Below, piece after piece: positions 14,789 to 22,952 of a stretch of 64,000 bases of DNA. The notes below the pieces were generated by a model that did no database searches, was not told the DNA's origin, and saw nothing but the letters and a program-made list of their open reading frames with translations. How positions within the stretch are numbered: position 1 is the stretch's first letter; each line of letters starts with the position of its first letter. A program made the translations under genes and the position numbers. Source of the DNA: Rathayibacter sp. VKM Ac-2804 (GTDB lineage Bacteria; Actinomycetota; Actinomycetes; Actinomycetales; Microbacteriaceae); contig NZ_CP047420.1 in NCBI RefSeq assembly GCF_009866655.1, forward strand, positions 1,116,001-1,180,000, given 5' to 3'.

Positions 14789-16069
14789 ATGAGAGTCCTG
14801 ATCGTCGTGCTGTCCGCCCTTCTCGTGGCGGTCGGTGCCGTCGTCGTCCCCGCCGGCAGCGCGGTCGCGGCGGTCGCGGCCGCTCCGCCCGCCACCTGCG
14901 GGATCGCCGAGCTCGCGCCCGTGCTCGAGGGGGACGACGTGACGACGACGGCCGCCGCCTCGCTCGTGCCGATCCTGGTGCTGCACGGCTGGCTGGGCAC
15001 CGCGACGCACGACGAGTCGCGCACGGGCGCCTTCTCGCACCTGGTCGACCTGATCGCCACGAACGGCGTGGACCAGCCGGTCACCACCTCGCAGCGCTCC
15101 CTCATCGGCGCGTTCCAGGACACCGAGGGGGCCGTCGTCTACACCTTCGACTACCGCGACCTCGCGGCGCGCTGGGTGACCGATCCCGGGATCGCCGACG
15201 CCCTCGCCTCCTCGATCGCCTGCCTCACGGCGGCGACCGGCCACCGCGCGGTCGTCGTGGCGCACTCGATGGGCGGCCTCGCCGCTCGGCAGGCGCTCAG
15301 CCAGAGCGTCGACGGCGTGCCGGTGGAGTCGATGGTGCGCGAGGTCGTCACCTTCGGCACGCCCAACACGGGCTCCGACCTCGCCCTCCGCCTGGGGCAG
15401 ATCATCGACTCGACGGGGACGGTCAGCCCCGCGGTGGTCGGCGGCCTCGAGCCGCAGTCGCGGCTGGGAATCTCCGCGCTGCTCGCCTCCTGCGGCGAGG
15501 CCGCCTCCGAGGACGCGGCCAACGCGGGGGAGTGCACGGGGATGCCGATGATCGACGCGCTGTCCTCGCAGGCGGGGATCGCGATGCGCACCGGATCCAC
15601 GGAGCTGGCGGCGCTCCCGCCGTGGCCGGCGGGTGTGCGCGTCGTCTCGCTCGCCGGCGACATCCGGGTCACGATCGCGTCCGTCCTCGGGTCGAGCACG
15701 GGCTCGGTCTCCCTCGGCGACATCATCGTCGCGCCGCCGTCGGCCGAGTCGGGCGTCGACGAGTACGTGGTCTCGACCTGCTACTACACGATGCTGTCCA
15801 TGCCCGACGTCCCGTCCGTGCTGGCGGAGCTCAGCCCGATGGCGCGCCTGGGCGACGCGCTGCGCTTCTCCGCGATGGTGGTCGCCATCGACGCCAGCCC
15901 CTGCCACCACGCCAAGCTGATGCGCAACGTCGAGCTGGCGGGGCACGCCGAGGCGGAGATCGCCGACGCCGTGGCCGGCGAGCTCGGCCTGCCGCACACC
16001 GACTCGGCTCGCGCGGGGCAGCGCCACCTCCCGCCGTCGGACGAGCCCCGCCGTCCGTTCCGCCGCTGA
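14789..16069 (+). CDS. secreted lipase-like alpha/beta hydrolase
   Basis: A 426-residue protein with a clear signal peptide (MRVLIVVLSALLVAVGAVVV, then an Ala-rich cleavage region near AVA-AVA). The alpha/beta-hydrolase core shows the oxyanion-hole HGWLG at 66-70 and the nucleophile elbow AHSMGG with Ser160, followed by VTFGTPNTGSD, which resembles bacterial lipases and acyltransferases. It probably acts outside the cell on esters; the substrate is unknown. Start choice: GAGGAA suits the ATG at 14789 (8 nt) better than the GTG at 14783 (2 nt). The C-terminal tail is charged and Pro/Arg-rich. Confidence 0.75.
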   Translation: MRVLIVVLSALLVAVGAVVVPAGSAVAAVAAAPPATCGIAELAPVLEGDDVTTTAAASLVPILVLHGWLGTATHDESRTGAFSHLVDLIATNGVDQPVTTSQRSLIGAFQDTEGAVVYTFDYRDLAARWVTDPGIADALASSIACLTAATGHRAVVVAHSMGGLAARQALSQSVDGVPVESMVREVVTFGTPNTGSDLALRLGQIIDSTGTVSPAVVGGLEPQSRLGISALLASCGEAASEDAANAGECTGMPMIDALSSQAGIAMRTGSTELAALPPWPAGVRVVSLAGDIRVTIASVLGSSTGSVSLGDIIVAPPSAESGVDEYVVSTCYYTMLSMPDVPSVLAELSPMARLGDALRFSAMVVAIDASPCHHAKLMRNVELAGHAEAEIADAVAGELGLPHTDSARAGQRHLPPSDEPRRPFRR

Positions 16070-16094
16070 TCGGCGAGACATGATGTCTGGAGTT

Positions 16095-16124
16095 TTGACG
16101 CGGGCATGATCGAGCGCCTACGGT
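16095..16124 (+). promoter_or_regulatory. putative promoter of the TetR-type gene
   Basis: TTGACG (16095-16100) and TACGGT (16119-16124) lie 18 bp apart, about 200 bp upstream of the regulator at 16335. The match to the sigma-A consensus is good, but the leader would be long. Confidence 0.4.
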
Positions 16125-16334
16125 CGGAACCGGCCGATGGGGCGGCCGCCTGGGGGACAGGCAGCGCGGCTCGCGCGGCTTCCGAGCCGAGCGCGAGCCG
16201 CGCCCGTCCGCGCGGTCCGGCTCCGTGTGTGACCTCCCGCGCAGCCGATGTGCACGACGACTGTCGGCGATCGTCTACGCTCGGGTGCACCGGGGACCCC
16301 GAAGCCACCCCGCTCACCCGCCTCCGGAGGCACG

Positions 16335-17147
16335 ATGGGCAACGACACCCCGCCCGAGGTCCCGCCTCGTCCGGGCCGACTCAGTCGCGAGCAGGTCAGG
16401 ACCAGGCTCCTCGACGCGGCCCTCGCCGTCGTGAGGGTGGAGGGCCTGCGCGTCGGCGTCTCGCACCTGCCGCTCGAGGAGGTCATCCGCTCGGCGGGAG
16501 TGCCTCGCAGCACCGTCTACCGGATCTGGCCTACCCGTCAGGCGTTCTACGACGAACTGGTCGCGGCGATCCCCGAGCGGATCCTCACGGCGCGGCTCGA
16601 TCCCGCCTCGCTCTCCGCGGGGGACTCCTACCTGCACCGTCGCCTCGCCGAGCCGCGGAGCCCCGAGCAGATGCGCGAGATCCTCGTCGCCTCGCTCACC
16701 GTCGCGATCGAGGCCAACTACGACAACGTCTTCGCCTCGCAGCACTGGCGCAACTTCGTCGCCCTGATCGGCGCGGTCGACTCGCACTCGGAGCCGGCGA
16801 GTGCGGCGATCCGCGAGGCCCTGCACTCCCGCCAGGTGCACTTCATCGAGAACATGGCGAAGTACTACCGGCACACCCTGGCCGAGGCGGGTCTGCGCCT
16901 GCGCTCAGGGCGGGACGAGGAGTACGCCGTGCTCGCCTCCGCCATCTCCTCGTTCGTCGAGGGGCTCTGCATCGCCAGGATCGCCGCTCCCGAGCTGGTG
17001 ACCGGTCCGATCGACCCCGGCCGCCCCGGCTCGCCCTCGCTCGTGGTCGCCGGAGCCCTGATGCTCATCGACGGGTTCTGCGAGCCCGCGCCCGCCGGAC
17101 CGGCGGCACCGGCCGGCGCGGGTCCCGGGAACTCCGCTCCGCGCTAG
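16335..17147 (+). CDS. TetR/AcrR-type transcriptional regulator, copy 1
   Basis: A 270-residue protein with an N-terminal TetR-like helix-turn-helix: VRTRLLDAALAVVRVEGLRV, then PLEEVIRSAGVPRSTVYRIW. It should bind DNA as a dimer, with a variable ligand domain behind. An ATG start with GGAGG 4 nt upstream is preferred over longer frames. The C-terminus is Pro/Ala/Gly-rich. The convergent gene at 17144-17935 encodes a paralogue sharing the unusual HLP.EE.IR.A.VPRS.VYRIW.TR pattern, and the two stops share a CTAG. Targets are unknown. Confidence 0.75.
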   Translation: MGNDTPPEVPPRPGRLSREQVRTRLLDAALAVVRVEGLRVGVSHLPLEEVIRSAGVPRSTVYRIWPTRQAFYDELVAAIPERILTARLDPASLSAGDSYLHRRLAEPRSPEQMREILVASLTVAIEANYDNVFASQHWRNFVALIGAVDSHSEPASAAIREALHSRQVHFIENMAKYYRHTLAEAGLRLRSGRDEEYAVLASAISSFVEGLCIARIAAPELVTGPIDPGRPGSPSLVVAGALMLIDGFCEPAPAGPAAPAGAGPGNSAPR

Positions 17148-17935
17148 TCGCCGGCGGGCGGGTCGTCCTGCGCGACCGGCACCAGCATCCCGTCCACGAT
17201 CGAGCGGATCGTCCAGGCGGTGAGGGTCCACTCCACCGGCTCGCCGTCCAGCCCGGGCGCCTCGATCACGGCGTCGAGCTCGTCGTCGAGCAGGCGCCCG
17301 CGATGCACGAGACCGTCGGTCACGATCGCGGTCAAGTGCGCGAGCTGCAGCGTCGTGAAGCCGGGCTTCAGCGAGGAGCCGAAGCGATCGAGGACGTCCT
17401 GGTAGTAGTCGCGCATCCGCTGGGTCAGCATGGTCTCCAGCCGCAGGGCGGTCGCCCGGACCGCCTCCCGCGCCGGGCCCTCCTCCATCGAGAAGGTGCA
17501 GGCGAGCAGGGCGTTGTAGGAGGACCAGTCGACGGAGGCGCGCAGCGTCTCGACGCTCGAGTTGGCGCCGATGCGGATCATCTCCCAGGCCACCTCCCGG
17601 CGGCCGGCCGCCGTGCTGAGGTGGGCGGAGGAGCGCTCGTACACCTCCGTCATCGCCCGCGACGCGTCGGGGTCGGCGCCGTCGGCGAAGCGGTCGGCGA
17701 CGAAGATCTCGCCGATCAGGTCGGCGACGAACTCCTCGCGCGTGCTCCAGATCCGGTACACCGAGCTCCGCGGCACGGCCGCCAGGCGGATGTACTCCTC
17801 CATCGGCAGGTGGGCGAATCCGACCGTGAGGCCGTTGACCGAGATGACCTCGCGCGCGGCGGCGAGCATCCGGGCCCGCACCTGGTCGGCGGGGATCCGG
17901 ATCGAGCGGGTCGTGGTCTCGTCGGAGTCGTTCAT
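17144..17935 (-). CDS. TetR/AcrR-type transcriptional regulator, copy 2
   Basis: A 263-residue paralogue of the facing regulator. The helix-turn-helix segment is VRARMLAAAREVISVNGLTV, then PMEEYIRLAAVPRSSVYRIW. The remainder is helical, as in TetR ligand-binding domains. The ATG at 17935 is chosen. The gene converges on copy 1 and overlaps it by 4 bp at the CTAG. Such a tail-to-tail paralogue pair probably arose by inverted duplication; whether they regulate the same genes cannot be seen. Confidence 0.75.
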   Translation of the reverse strand: MNDSDETTTRSIRIPADQVRARMLAAAREVISVNGLTVGFAHLPMEEYIRLAAVPRSSVYRIWSTREEFVADLIGEIFVADRFADGADPDASRAMTEVYERSSAHLSTAAGRREVAWEMIRIGANSSVETLRASVDWSSYNALLACTFSMEEGPAREAVRATALRLETMLTQRMRDYYQDVLDRFGSSLKPGFTTLQLAHLTAIVTDGLVHRGRLLDDELDAVIEAPGLDGEPVEWTLTAWTIRSIVDGMLVPVAQDDPPAGD

Positions 17936-18103
17936 CGCCTCGGAGACTAGCCCTCCTGGGCCGGGAGCGGGCGGCGATCGTCCCTGGAGCGCGTCGTCGC
18001 CCGCAAGATGACGAGACGGAATGTCCCGTCCGTCGCCTGCGCAGCCGCCCTTTCGCTACGGTTCGATCGAGGACGGACCCGACCGTCCTCGCAAGGGGTT
18101 TCC

Positions 18104-18793
18104 GTGGCGGAATTCGAGAAGTTCGCTGTGTCCGTGGTGAGCGGTCCGACCATCGAGCGCGCAGCGCTCCTGGCTCTGCTCGCCCACGTCCTCCCGCGCC
18201 TGCGCGCCGCGGACGCCGAGACGGCCGAGGCGGAGACGATCGCCGTGCTCGACCTCGACCGGGTCGCGCCCGACTCGCTCGCGAGCACGCTCGCGACCCT
18301 CAGCGCGCGCTATCACGGCCTGGTCGTGCTGTCCGCGTCGGACTCGCTCGAGGCCGTGCGCGCCGTGCTGCGCCTCGAGCGCACCGCGTTCGTCTGGAAG
18401 GGCGACGAGCCGGGCGAGCTCGTCGCGGCCGTGGTGTCGATCGCTTCGGGCCGCTCCTGGATCTCGGAGGCGGCACGGCACCGCTTCCTCGCCGCGGGAG
18501 AGCACCACCGTCCCGTGCTCAGCCGGCAGGAGAGCCGGGTGATGCGCTCGTACGGCTCCGGGACCGCGGTCAAGGACGTCGCCCTCGACATGCGGATCGC
18601 GGAGCACACCGTGCGGACCTACATCAAGCGGATCAAGGCGAAGTATCTCGAGGCGGGCATCGCCCTGCAGTCACGGGTCGACTTCTACCGCCACCTCGAC
18701 GGGCACGACGTCGCCATCCGCAACGGCCGCGACCGGGTGCGGGCCGGCCTGCAGGAGGCCGACGGCGGCGCGCGCAGCGGCATCGCCTCGTGA
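18104..18793 (+). CDS. LuxR-type response-regulator-like transcription factor
   Basis: A 229-residue protein. The C-terminal third has a LuxR/NarL-type helix-turn-helix (LSRQESRVMRSYGSG, VALDMRIAEHTVRTYIKRIK). The N-terminal part looks like a receiver-type alpha/beta domain (IAVLDLDRVAPDS, GLVVLSASDS, AFVWKGDEPGEL), but no cognate sensor kinase is nearby, so phosphorylation is uncertain. The GTG at 18104, preceded by AAGGGG, is chosen over an upstream ATG at 18008. The last 123 bp overlap the convergent gene 18671-19444 on the other strand. Confidence 0.7.
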   Translation: MAEFEKFAVSVVSGPTIERAALLALLAHVLPRLRAADAETAEAETIAVLDLDRVAPDSLASTLATLSARYHGLVVLSASDSLEAVRAVLRLERTAFVWKGDEPGELVAAVVSIASGRSWISEAARHRFLAAGEHHRPVLSRQESRVMRSYGSGTAVKDVALDMRIAEHTVRTYIKRIKAKYLEAGIALQSRVDFYRHLDGHDVAIRNGRDRVRAGLQEADGGARSGIAS

Positions 18794-19444
18794 GGCGAGC
18801 AGGATCGCGTTCCCGCTGCCGCGCCCCTCGGCGAACGACAGCGAGCCGACCGCGGCGGTGACCGGCAGCGCCTCCCGCAGACCCTGCCGCAGGCGGCGCA
18901 GCCGGCGGTGATCGGCGTCGTCGGCCACGTTGACCGCCAGCAGCCCGTCCCCGTCGACCAGGCGCGCCAGACGGGCGAGCACCTCGGAGCGGTAGAAGGA
19001 CTCGGGGATCTCGTCGCCGTCGTAGACGTCCAGCACGACGAGGTCGGCCGGCGGCACGGCGAGAGGACCGGCGGCGTCCGCGGTGACACGGCGCAGCCGG
19101 GTACCGGCGGGCAGCGGCGCGTGCGCCAGGACGAACTCCACCAGGCCCGCCGCTCGCTCGACGACCGTCTGCTCGGAGCCCGGCCGGGTCGCCGCGACGT
19201 AGCGCGCGAGCGCCAGCGCCCCCGCGCCGAGGTGGAGCACGGTGACGGGAGCGCCCGCGGGGGCGAGAGCATCGACCGCGGCGCCGAGCCGGGCCAGGTA
19301 CTCCAGACCGAGCTGCTCCGGGGCGAGGAGATCGATCAGCGACTGCTCGGAGCCGTCGATCTCGAGGACGAGCGATCCCTCGCGGATCGGGTCGGGCTCG
19401 AGCGAGACCACCGCGCCGTCGGGGAGGCGGACCGAGGGCGGCAT
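18671..19444 (-). CDS. spermidine synthase-like SAM-dependent enzyme, copy 2
   Basis: A 257-residue paralogue of the protein at 5836-6726. It shares the LHLGAGAL.L.RYVAATRPGS core almost unchanged, then a VVERAAGL region and DLVVLDVYDGDEIP. The N-terminus is shorter. It is predicted cytosolic, with an unknown substrate. Its 3' end overlaps the LuxR-type gene by 123 bp. Comparison with copy 1 indicates that the overlapping C-terminal segment belongs to the domain, so the overlap is probably real. The HAD gene starts divergently 63 bp away. Confidence 0.72.
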   Translation of the reverse strand: MPPSVRLPDGAVVSLEPDPIREGSLVLEIDGSEQSLIDLLAPEQLGLEYLARLGAAVDALAPAGAPVTVLHLGAGALALARYVAATRPGSEQTVVERAAGLVEFVLAHAPLPAGTRLRRVTADAAGPLAVPPADLVVLDVYDGDEIPESFYRSEVLARLARLVDGDGLLAVNVADDADHRRLRRLRQGLREALPVTAAVGSLSFAEGRGSGNAILLASRGDAAARAAVGLLQAGPHPVAAVADGDVVPVEVAVEVDP

Positions 19445-19507
19445 CCGCTCACGCTAGCGCGCGCCCGAGCCTCGCGCCGGGCCCCGGCCGCGGCTACGGT
19501 TGCAGCC

Positions 19508-20026
19508 ATGGCCGCCCTCATCCTGCTCGACGTCGACGGCGTCCTGAACCCGTCCGTCTCGAGCGACCGCGCCGCCGGCAGTCACCGGCTGATGCTCGAG
19601 CCCGAGCGCGAGGAGCTCGTCCGCCGCCTCGCTTCCGTCGGCACGATCGTCTGGGCGACCACCTGGCCGCCGAAGCTCACGTCGGTCCTCGCGGGCGACC
19701 TCGGGCTGCCGGCCGGGACCGAGGCGATCGTCTTCGGCGGCGGGCTGCCGCGCGACCCGCGCTTCCCCGGGCAGACCGGCAAGCTGCAGCCCGTCGCCGT
19801 CTGGCTCGAGCAGGCCCGCGAGCACGCGACGATCGACGCCGTGGTGTGGATCGACGACAACCTCCGCGGCGACGCGGTCGACTGGGCGCGCGAGCAGGAG
19901 ACCCCCTTCCATCTGATCGTGCCCGACGCGGCGACCGGTCTGACGGCCGACGAGGTCGCCGGGGCGGAGTCGTTCCTCGCGGAGGTCGGGGTGTCCTCGG
20001 CGTCACACGGAGACATCCGGGAATAG
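19508..20026 (+). CDS. HAD-superfamily protein
   Basis: A 172-residue HAD-like protein. The catalytic motif LLDVDGVLNP places Asp8 and Asp10 at the active site, WATTW provides the second motif region, and VVWIDDN gives the acidic metal-binding motif near the C-terminus. It resembles the compact HAD domain seen in RNA-repair-associated (SAK-type) proteins. It probably hydrolyses a phosphoester; the substrate is unknown. The ATG at 19508 is the natural start, since upstream sequence in the same frame belongs to the opposite-strand gene. Confidence 0.75.
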   Translation: MAALILLDVDGVLNPSVSSDRAAGSHRLMLEPEREELVRRLASVGTIVWATTWPPKLTSVLAGDLGLPAGTEAIVFGGGLPRDPRFPGQTGKLQPVAVWLEQAREHATIDAVVWIDDNLRGDAVDWAREQETPFHLIVPDAATGLTADEVAGAESFLAEVGVSSASHGDIRE

Positions 20027-20169
20027 CGGTCCCCCTCCTCCTGGTTGGCTGAGAGAGGGCGGGCGTGCGCGATCCAGCGCCGTCGGCTCCACTCCTCCCC
20101 ACCGAACCGTGCGCGGCTCCGGCCGCGATCCGGTCGTGAGACTCCGCGATGCACCGAAGGAAAGACACC

Positions 20170-21036
20170 GTGACGCTCCTCCCCGCCCGCACCTCGCTGC
20201 GCGTCCTGCTCGGCACGACCGCGGCCGCCGCCGCCCTCGTCCTCGCCGGCTGCGCGCCCGCCTCCACCGACGACGTGGTCTCCGGCTCCAGCGACGACAG
20301 CACCGCCTCGACCTCCTCCGGGCTCACGCTCGCCGAGGTCGAGGAGTCCGGGAAGCTGACCATCGGCACCGAGGGCACCTACTCGCCGTTCTCGTTCCAC
20401 GCCGACGGCGGCACCGGCGACCTCACCGGCTACGACGTCGAGGTCATCACCGCGGTCGCCGAGAAGCTCGGAGTCGAGCCGGAGTTCGAGGAGACCCAGT
20501 GGGACGCGATGTTCGCGGGTCTCGACGGCGGTCGCTTCGACGTGATCGCCAACCAGGTCTCGATCAACGACGAGCGCAGCGCGAAGTACGACTTCTCCGA
20601 GCCGTACTCGGTCAGCCCCGGCGTCGTCGTCGTCCCGACCGCGGACACCGAGATCACCTCGCTCGACTCGCTCTCGGGCAAGACCACCGCGCAGTCGCTC
20701 TCGAGCAACTGGTACACGCTCGCGCAGGACTCCGGCGCGACCGTCGAGGGCGTCGAGGGCTGGGCGCAGGCCGTCGCCCTCGTCGAGCAGGGCCGGGTCG
20801 ACGCGACCATCAACGACCGCCTCACCTGGCTGGACTGGTCGACGACCTACCCCGACCAGGCCGCGGGCCTCAAGGTCGCGGTGACCACCGACGACAGCTC
20901 CTCGAGCGCCTTCACCTTCCCGAAGGGCTCGGACGACCTCGTCGCCGCGGTCGACGGCGCCCTCGACGAGCTGCGCGCCGACGGCACCCTCGCCTCCATC
21001 TCCGAGCGCTACTTCGGAGCCGACGTCTCCCAGTAG
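20170..21036 (+). CDS. polar amino-acid ABC transporter substrate-binding lipoprotein
   Basis: A 288-residue family-3 solute-binding protein. A lipoprotein signal with lipobox LAGC anchors it outside the membrane, followed by a Ser/Thr/Asp linker. The mature domain starts ESGKLTIGTEGTYSPFSF and continues with GYDVEVITAVAEKLG, typical for cystine, glutamine or other polar amino-acid binders. The GTG at 20170 has AAGGAAAG upstream and is preferred to the ATG at 20149. Its permease and ATPase follow, but only after a 381-bp repeat-filled gap. The substrate class is an inference; cystine is most likely. Confidence 0.85.
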   Translation: MTLLPARTSLRVLLGTTAAAAALVLAGCAPASTDDVVSGSSDDSTASTSSGLTLAEVEESGKLTIGTEGTYSPFSFHADGGTGDLTGYDVEVITAVAEKLGVEPEFEETQWDAMFAGLDGGRFDVIANQVSINDERSAKYDFSEPYSVSPGVVVVPTADTEITSLDSLSGKTTAQSLSSNWYTLAQDSGATVEGVEGWAQAVALVEQGRVDATINDRLTWLDWSTTYPDQAAGLKVAVTTDDSSSSAFTFPKGSDDLVAAVDGALDELRADGTLASISERYFGADVSQ

Positions 21037-21052
21037 CACCGCCTCCGGCGGC

Positions 21053-21266
21053 GGGTCTCGATCCGCCCCTGCGGGGCTACTCGACCAGCAGGAAGGACGC
21101 CTGCGGCGATGGTCGCCGCTTCCGACTGCCTGCTGCGACATGCTGATCGAGTAGCCCGCGCAGCGGGTGTATCGAGATCCACCGTCACCGAGACGCGAGT
21201 CCGCAGACCACCGTGCCGGACGCGGTGGGTCTCGATACGCCCCTCCGGGGCTACTCGACCAGCATG
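21053..21266. repeat. cluster of three REP-like palindromes
   Basis: Three copies of the element described at 1454-1552. Copy 21053-21090 is forward, with inner stem GCCCC-TGC-GGGGC. Copy 21139-21180 is reverse, with CCCGC-GCA-GCGGG. Copy 21227-21266 is forward, with GCCCC-TCC-GGGGC. Flanks such as GGGTCTCGAT and CGACCAGCA are conserved, while the loop and stem vary in a paired way. Confidence 0.8.
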
Positions 21267-21302
21267 GGTCGACCGACACCCCCGCTTCGCAAGGCCGAGC
21301 GG

Positions 21303-21334
21303 TCCCGGGAAATGCGTGCCAGCATTTCCCGGGA
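21303..21334 (+). repeat. perfect 13-bp stem-loop
   Basis: TCCCGGGAAATGC (21303-21315) pairs with GCATTTCCCGGGA (21322-21334) around the loop GTGCCA. It follows the REP-like cluster and could attenuate transcription or protect the upstream mRNA for the binding protein from 3' decay. There is no T-run. Confidence 0.6.
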
Positions 21335-21385
21335 GCGGACGCACGACGCTCTACGATTCGTGACCACCTCGAAATGCCGACTGCG

Positions 21386-21414
21386 GTCTTCTCCCGCCTC
21401 CGGCGGGAGAAGAC
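21386..21414 (+). promoter_or_regulatory. hairpin sequestering the permease Shine-Dalgarno
   Basis: A perfect 13-bp stem, 21386-21398 with 21402-21414, has loop TCC. Its 3' arm contains GGGAGAAGA, the only ribosome-binding site for the ATG at 21418. In the folded RNA the site would be hidden, so translation of the permease should be low unless the hairpin is opened. Confidence 0.6.
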
Positions 21415-21417
21415 AAG

Positions 21418-22071
21418 ATGGAACTCTTCGTCAGGTCGTTCTGGCCGATCCTGTCGGGCGGCATCGTCGGCACGATCCCGCTCGCGCTGTCGAGCTTCGT
21501 GCTCGGCCTCGCGCTCGCTCTCGCCGTCGCGCTGATGCGCCTGTCGCGGGTGAAGGTCCTGGCGTGGATCGCCCGCGCGTACATCTCCGTCATCCGCGGC
21601 ACCCCGCTCCTGGTGCAGCTGTTCGTGATCTTCTACGGGCTGCCGAGCCTGGGTGTGAAGATCGACCCGTGGCCGAGCGCGATCATCGCCTTCGCGCTCA
21701 ACGTCGGCGGCTACGCGGCCGAGGTCATCCGCGCCGCCATCCTCAGCGTGCCGAAGGGGCAGTGGGAGGCCGCGCACACCATCGGCATGGGCCGCGGGCT
21801 CGCGCTGCGGCGGATCATCCTGCCGCAGGCCGCCCGCGTCTCGGTGCCGCCGCTCTCGAACACCTTCATCTCGCTGGTGAAGGACACCTCGCTCGCCTCG
21901 CTGATCCTGGTGACCGAGCTCTTCCGCCAGGCGCAGAAGATCGCCACCGCCTCGAGCGAGTTCATGCTGCTCTACCTCGAGGCCGCCCTCATCTACTGGC
22001 TCATCTGCCTCGTCCTCTCCAGCGGCCAGAGCCTCCTCGAGAAGCGATTGGACCGCTATGTCGCCCGTTGA
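21418..22071 (+). CDS. amino-acid ABC transporter permease
   Basis: A 217-residue inner-membrane permease of the HisM/GlnP type with about five hydrophobic segments. The EAA loop is clear: EAAHTIGMGRGLALRRIILPQ, followed by LSNTFISLVKDTSLASLI. It forms a homodimeric channel with the ATPase encoded next (14-bp overlap) and receives substrate from the lipoprotein upstream. The family length is normal. Its ribosome-binding site lies in a stable hairpin (21386-21414). Confidence 0.9.
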   Translation: MELFVRSFWPILSGGIVGTIPLALSSFVLGLALALAVALMRLSRVKVLAWIARAYISVIRGTPLLVQLFVIFYGLPSLGVKIDPWPSAIIAFALNVGGYAAEVIRAAILSVPKGQWEAAHTIGMGRGLALRRIILPQAARVSVPPLSNTFISLVKDTSLASLILVTELFRQAQKIATASSEFMLLYLEAALIYWLICLVLSSGQSLLEKRLDRYVAR

Positions 22072-22867
22072 CGCACCTTCCGGCACCGCAGGCCGCCCGG
22101 CTGACGGCGACCGCCCCGTCCTCCGCGCGACCGGGCTGCGCAAGTCCTTCGGCGGCGTCGAGGTCCTGCGCGGCATCGACCTCGAGATCCGGCGCGGCGA
22201 GGTCATCGCGCTGATCGGCCCGTCCGGCTCGGGCAAGACCACCGTGCTGCGCTCGCTGAACAGCCTCGAGGTCCCCGACGGCGGCGTCCTCGAGCTGGCG
22301 GACGGCGCCGTGCTCGACTTCGGCGGCGCGGTGGGCAAGCGCGCCCTCACGGCGCTGCGCGACCGCTCGGCGATGGTCTTCCAGCACTTCAACCTCTTCC
22401 CGCACCTCACCGTCCTGCAGAACGTCACGGAGGGTCCGCTGCGCGTCCAGCGCCGCCCGGCGTCCGAGGTGGTCCCGGAGGCGGAGGCGCTGCTCGAGCG
22501 CGTCGGCCTCGGCGGCCGCGGCGGCGCCTACCCCTTCGAGCTGTCCGGCGGTCAGCAGCAGCGCGTCGGCATCGTCCGCGCCCTCGCGCTCCGGCCCGAC
22601 CTGCTGCTCTTCGACGAGCCGACCTCGGCGCTGGATCCCGAGCTCGTCGGCGACGTCCTCTCGCTGATGCGCGAGCTGGCGAGCGAGGGCTGGACGATGC
22701 TGGTCGTCACGCACGAGCTGGAGTTCGCCCGCCAGGTCGCCTCCGAGGTCGTCTTCATGGCCGACGGCGTGGTCGTCGAGCGCGGCGCTCCCGCGCGGAT
22801 CCTCCGCGACCCGCAGGAGCCGCGCACGCGGCAGTTCCTGCACCGCCTGCTGCACCCGCTCGAGTAG
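22058..22867 (+). CDS. amino-acid ABC transporter ATP-binding protein
   Basis: A 269-residue ATPase of the polar amino-acid uptake family. Walker A GPSGSGKT is at residues 54-61, the Q-loop lies in VFQHFNLFPHLTVL, the signature is LSGGQQQR, Walker B is LLLFDEPTSALDPE, and the switch His is in VVTHELEFA. It energises the permease, whose 3' end it overlaps by 14 bp, indicating translational coupling. An N-terminal stretch of about 20 residues precedes the domain and may be partly untranslated if a later start is used. Confidence 0.92.
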   Translation: MSPVDAPSGTAGRPADGDRPVLRATGLRKSFGGVEVLRGIDLEIRRGEVIALIGPSGSGKTTVLRSLNSLEVPDGGVLELADGAVLDFGGAVGKRALTALRDRSAMVFQHFNLFPHLTVLQNVTEGPLRVQRRPASEVVPEAEALLERVGLGGRGGAYPFELSGGQQQRVGIVRALALRPDLLLFDEPTSALDPELVGDVLSLMRELASEGWTMLVVTHELEFARQVASEVVFMADGVVVERGAPARILRDPQEPRTRQFLHRLLHPLE

Positions 22868-22952
22868 CGCGCCTCCGGGTGGATCCGTCCCCCGTCCCGG
22901 GGTGGGCGCGGCGGTCGCTCGCCCCGCGCGGACCCGTGCCTAAGCTGTTCGA

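Larger units (their letters stand above)
21037..21417 (+). other. repeat-rich gap inside the ABC transporter operon
   Basis: A gap of 381 bp without a supported gene, between the binding protein and its permease. It contains three REP-like palindromes (21053-21090, 21139-21180 and 21227-21266), a 13-bp perfect hairpin (21303-21334) and a second 13-bp hairpin covering the permease ribosome-binding site (21386-21414). No promoter is obvious. Such a gap is unusual in an operon whose next junction overlaps by 14 bp. Confidence 0.7.

Noticed and set aside
20049..20054. CTGAGA reminiscent of a TPP riboswitch upstream of the binding-protein gene
   Set aside because: The other conserved TPP blocks and their pairing are absent, and the downstream gene is not linked to thiamine.
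19582..22428. Antisense open frame of 948 codons across the ABC transporter
   Set aside because: It runs through lipoprotein, permease, ATPase and repeats in a shadow frame; the sense genes have clear domains.
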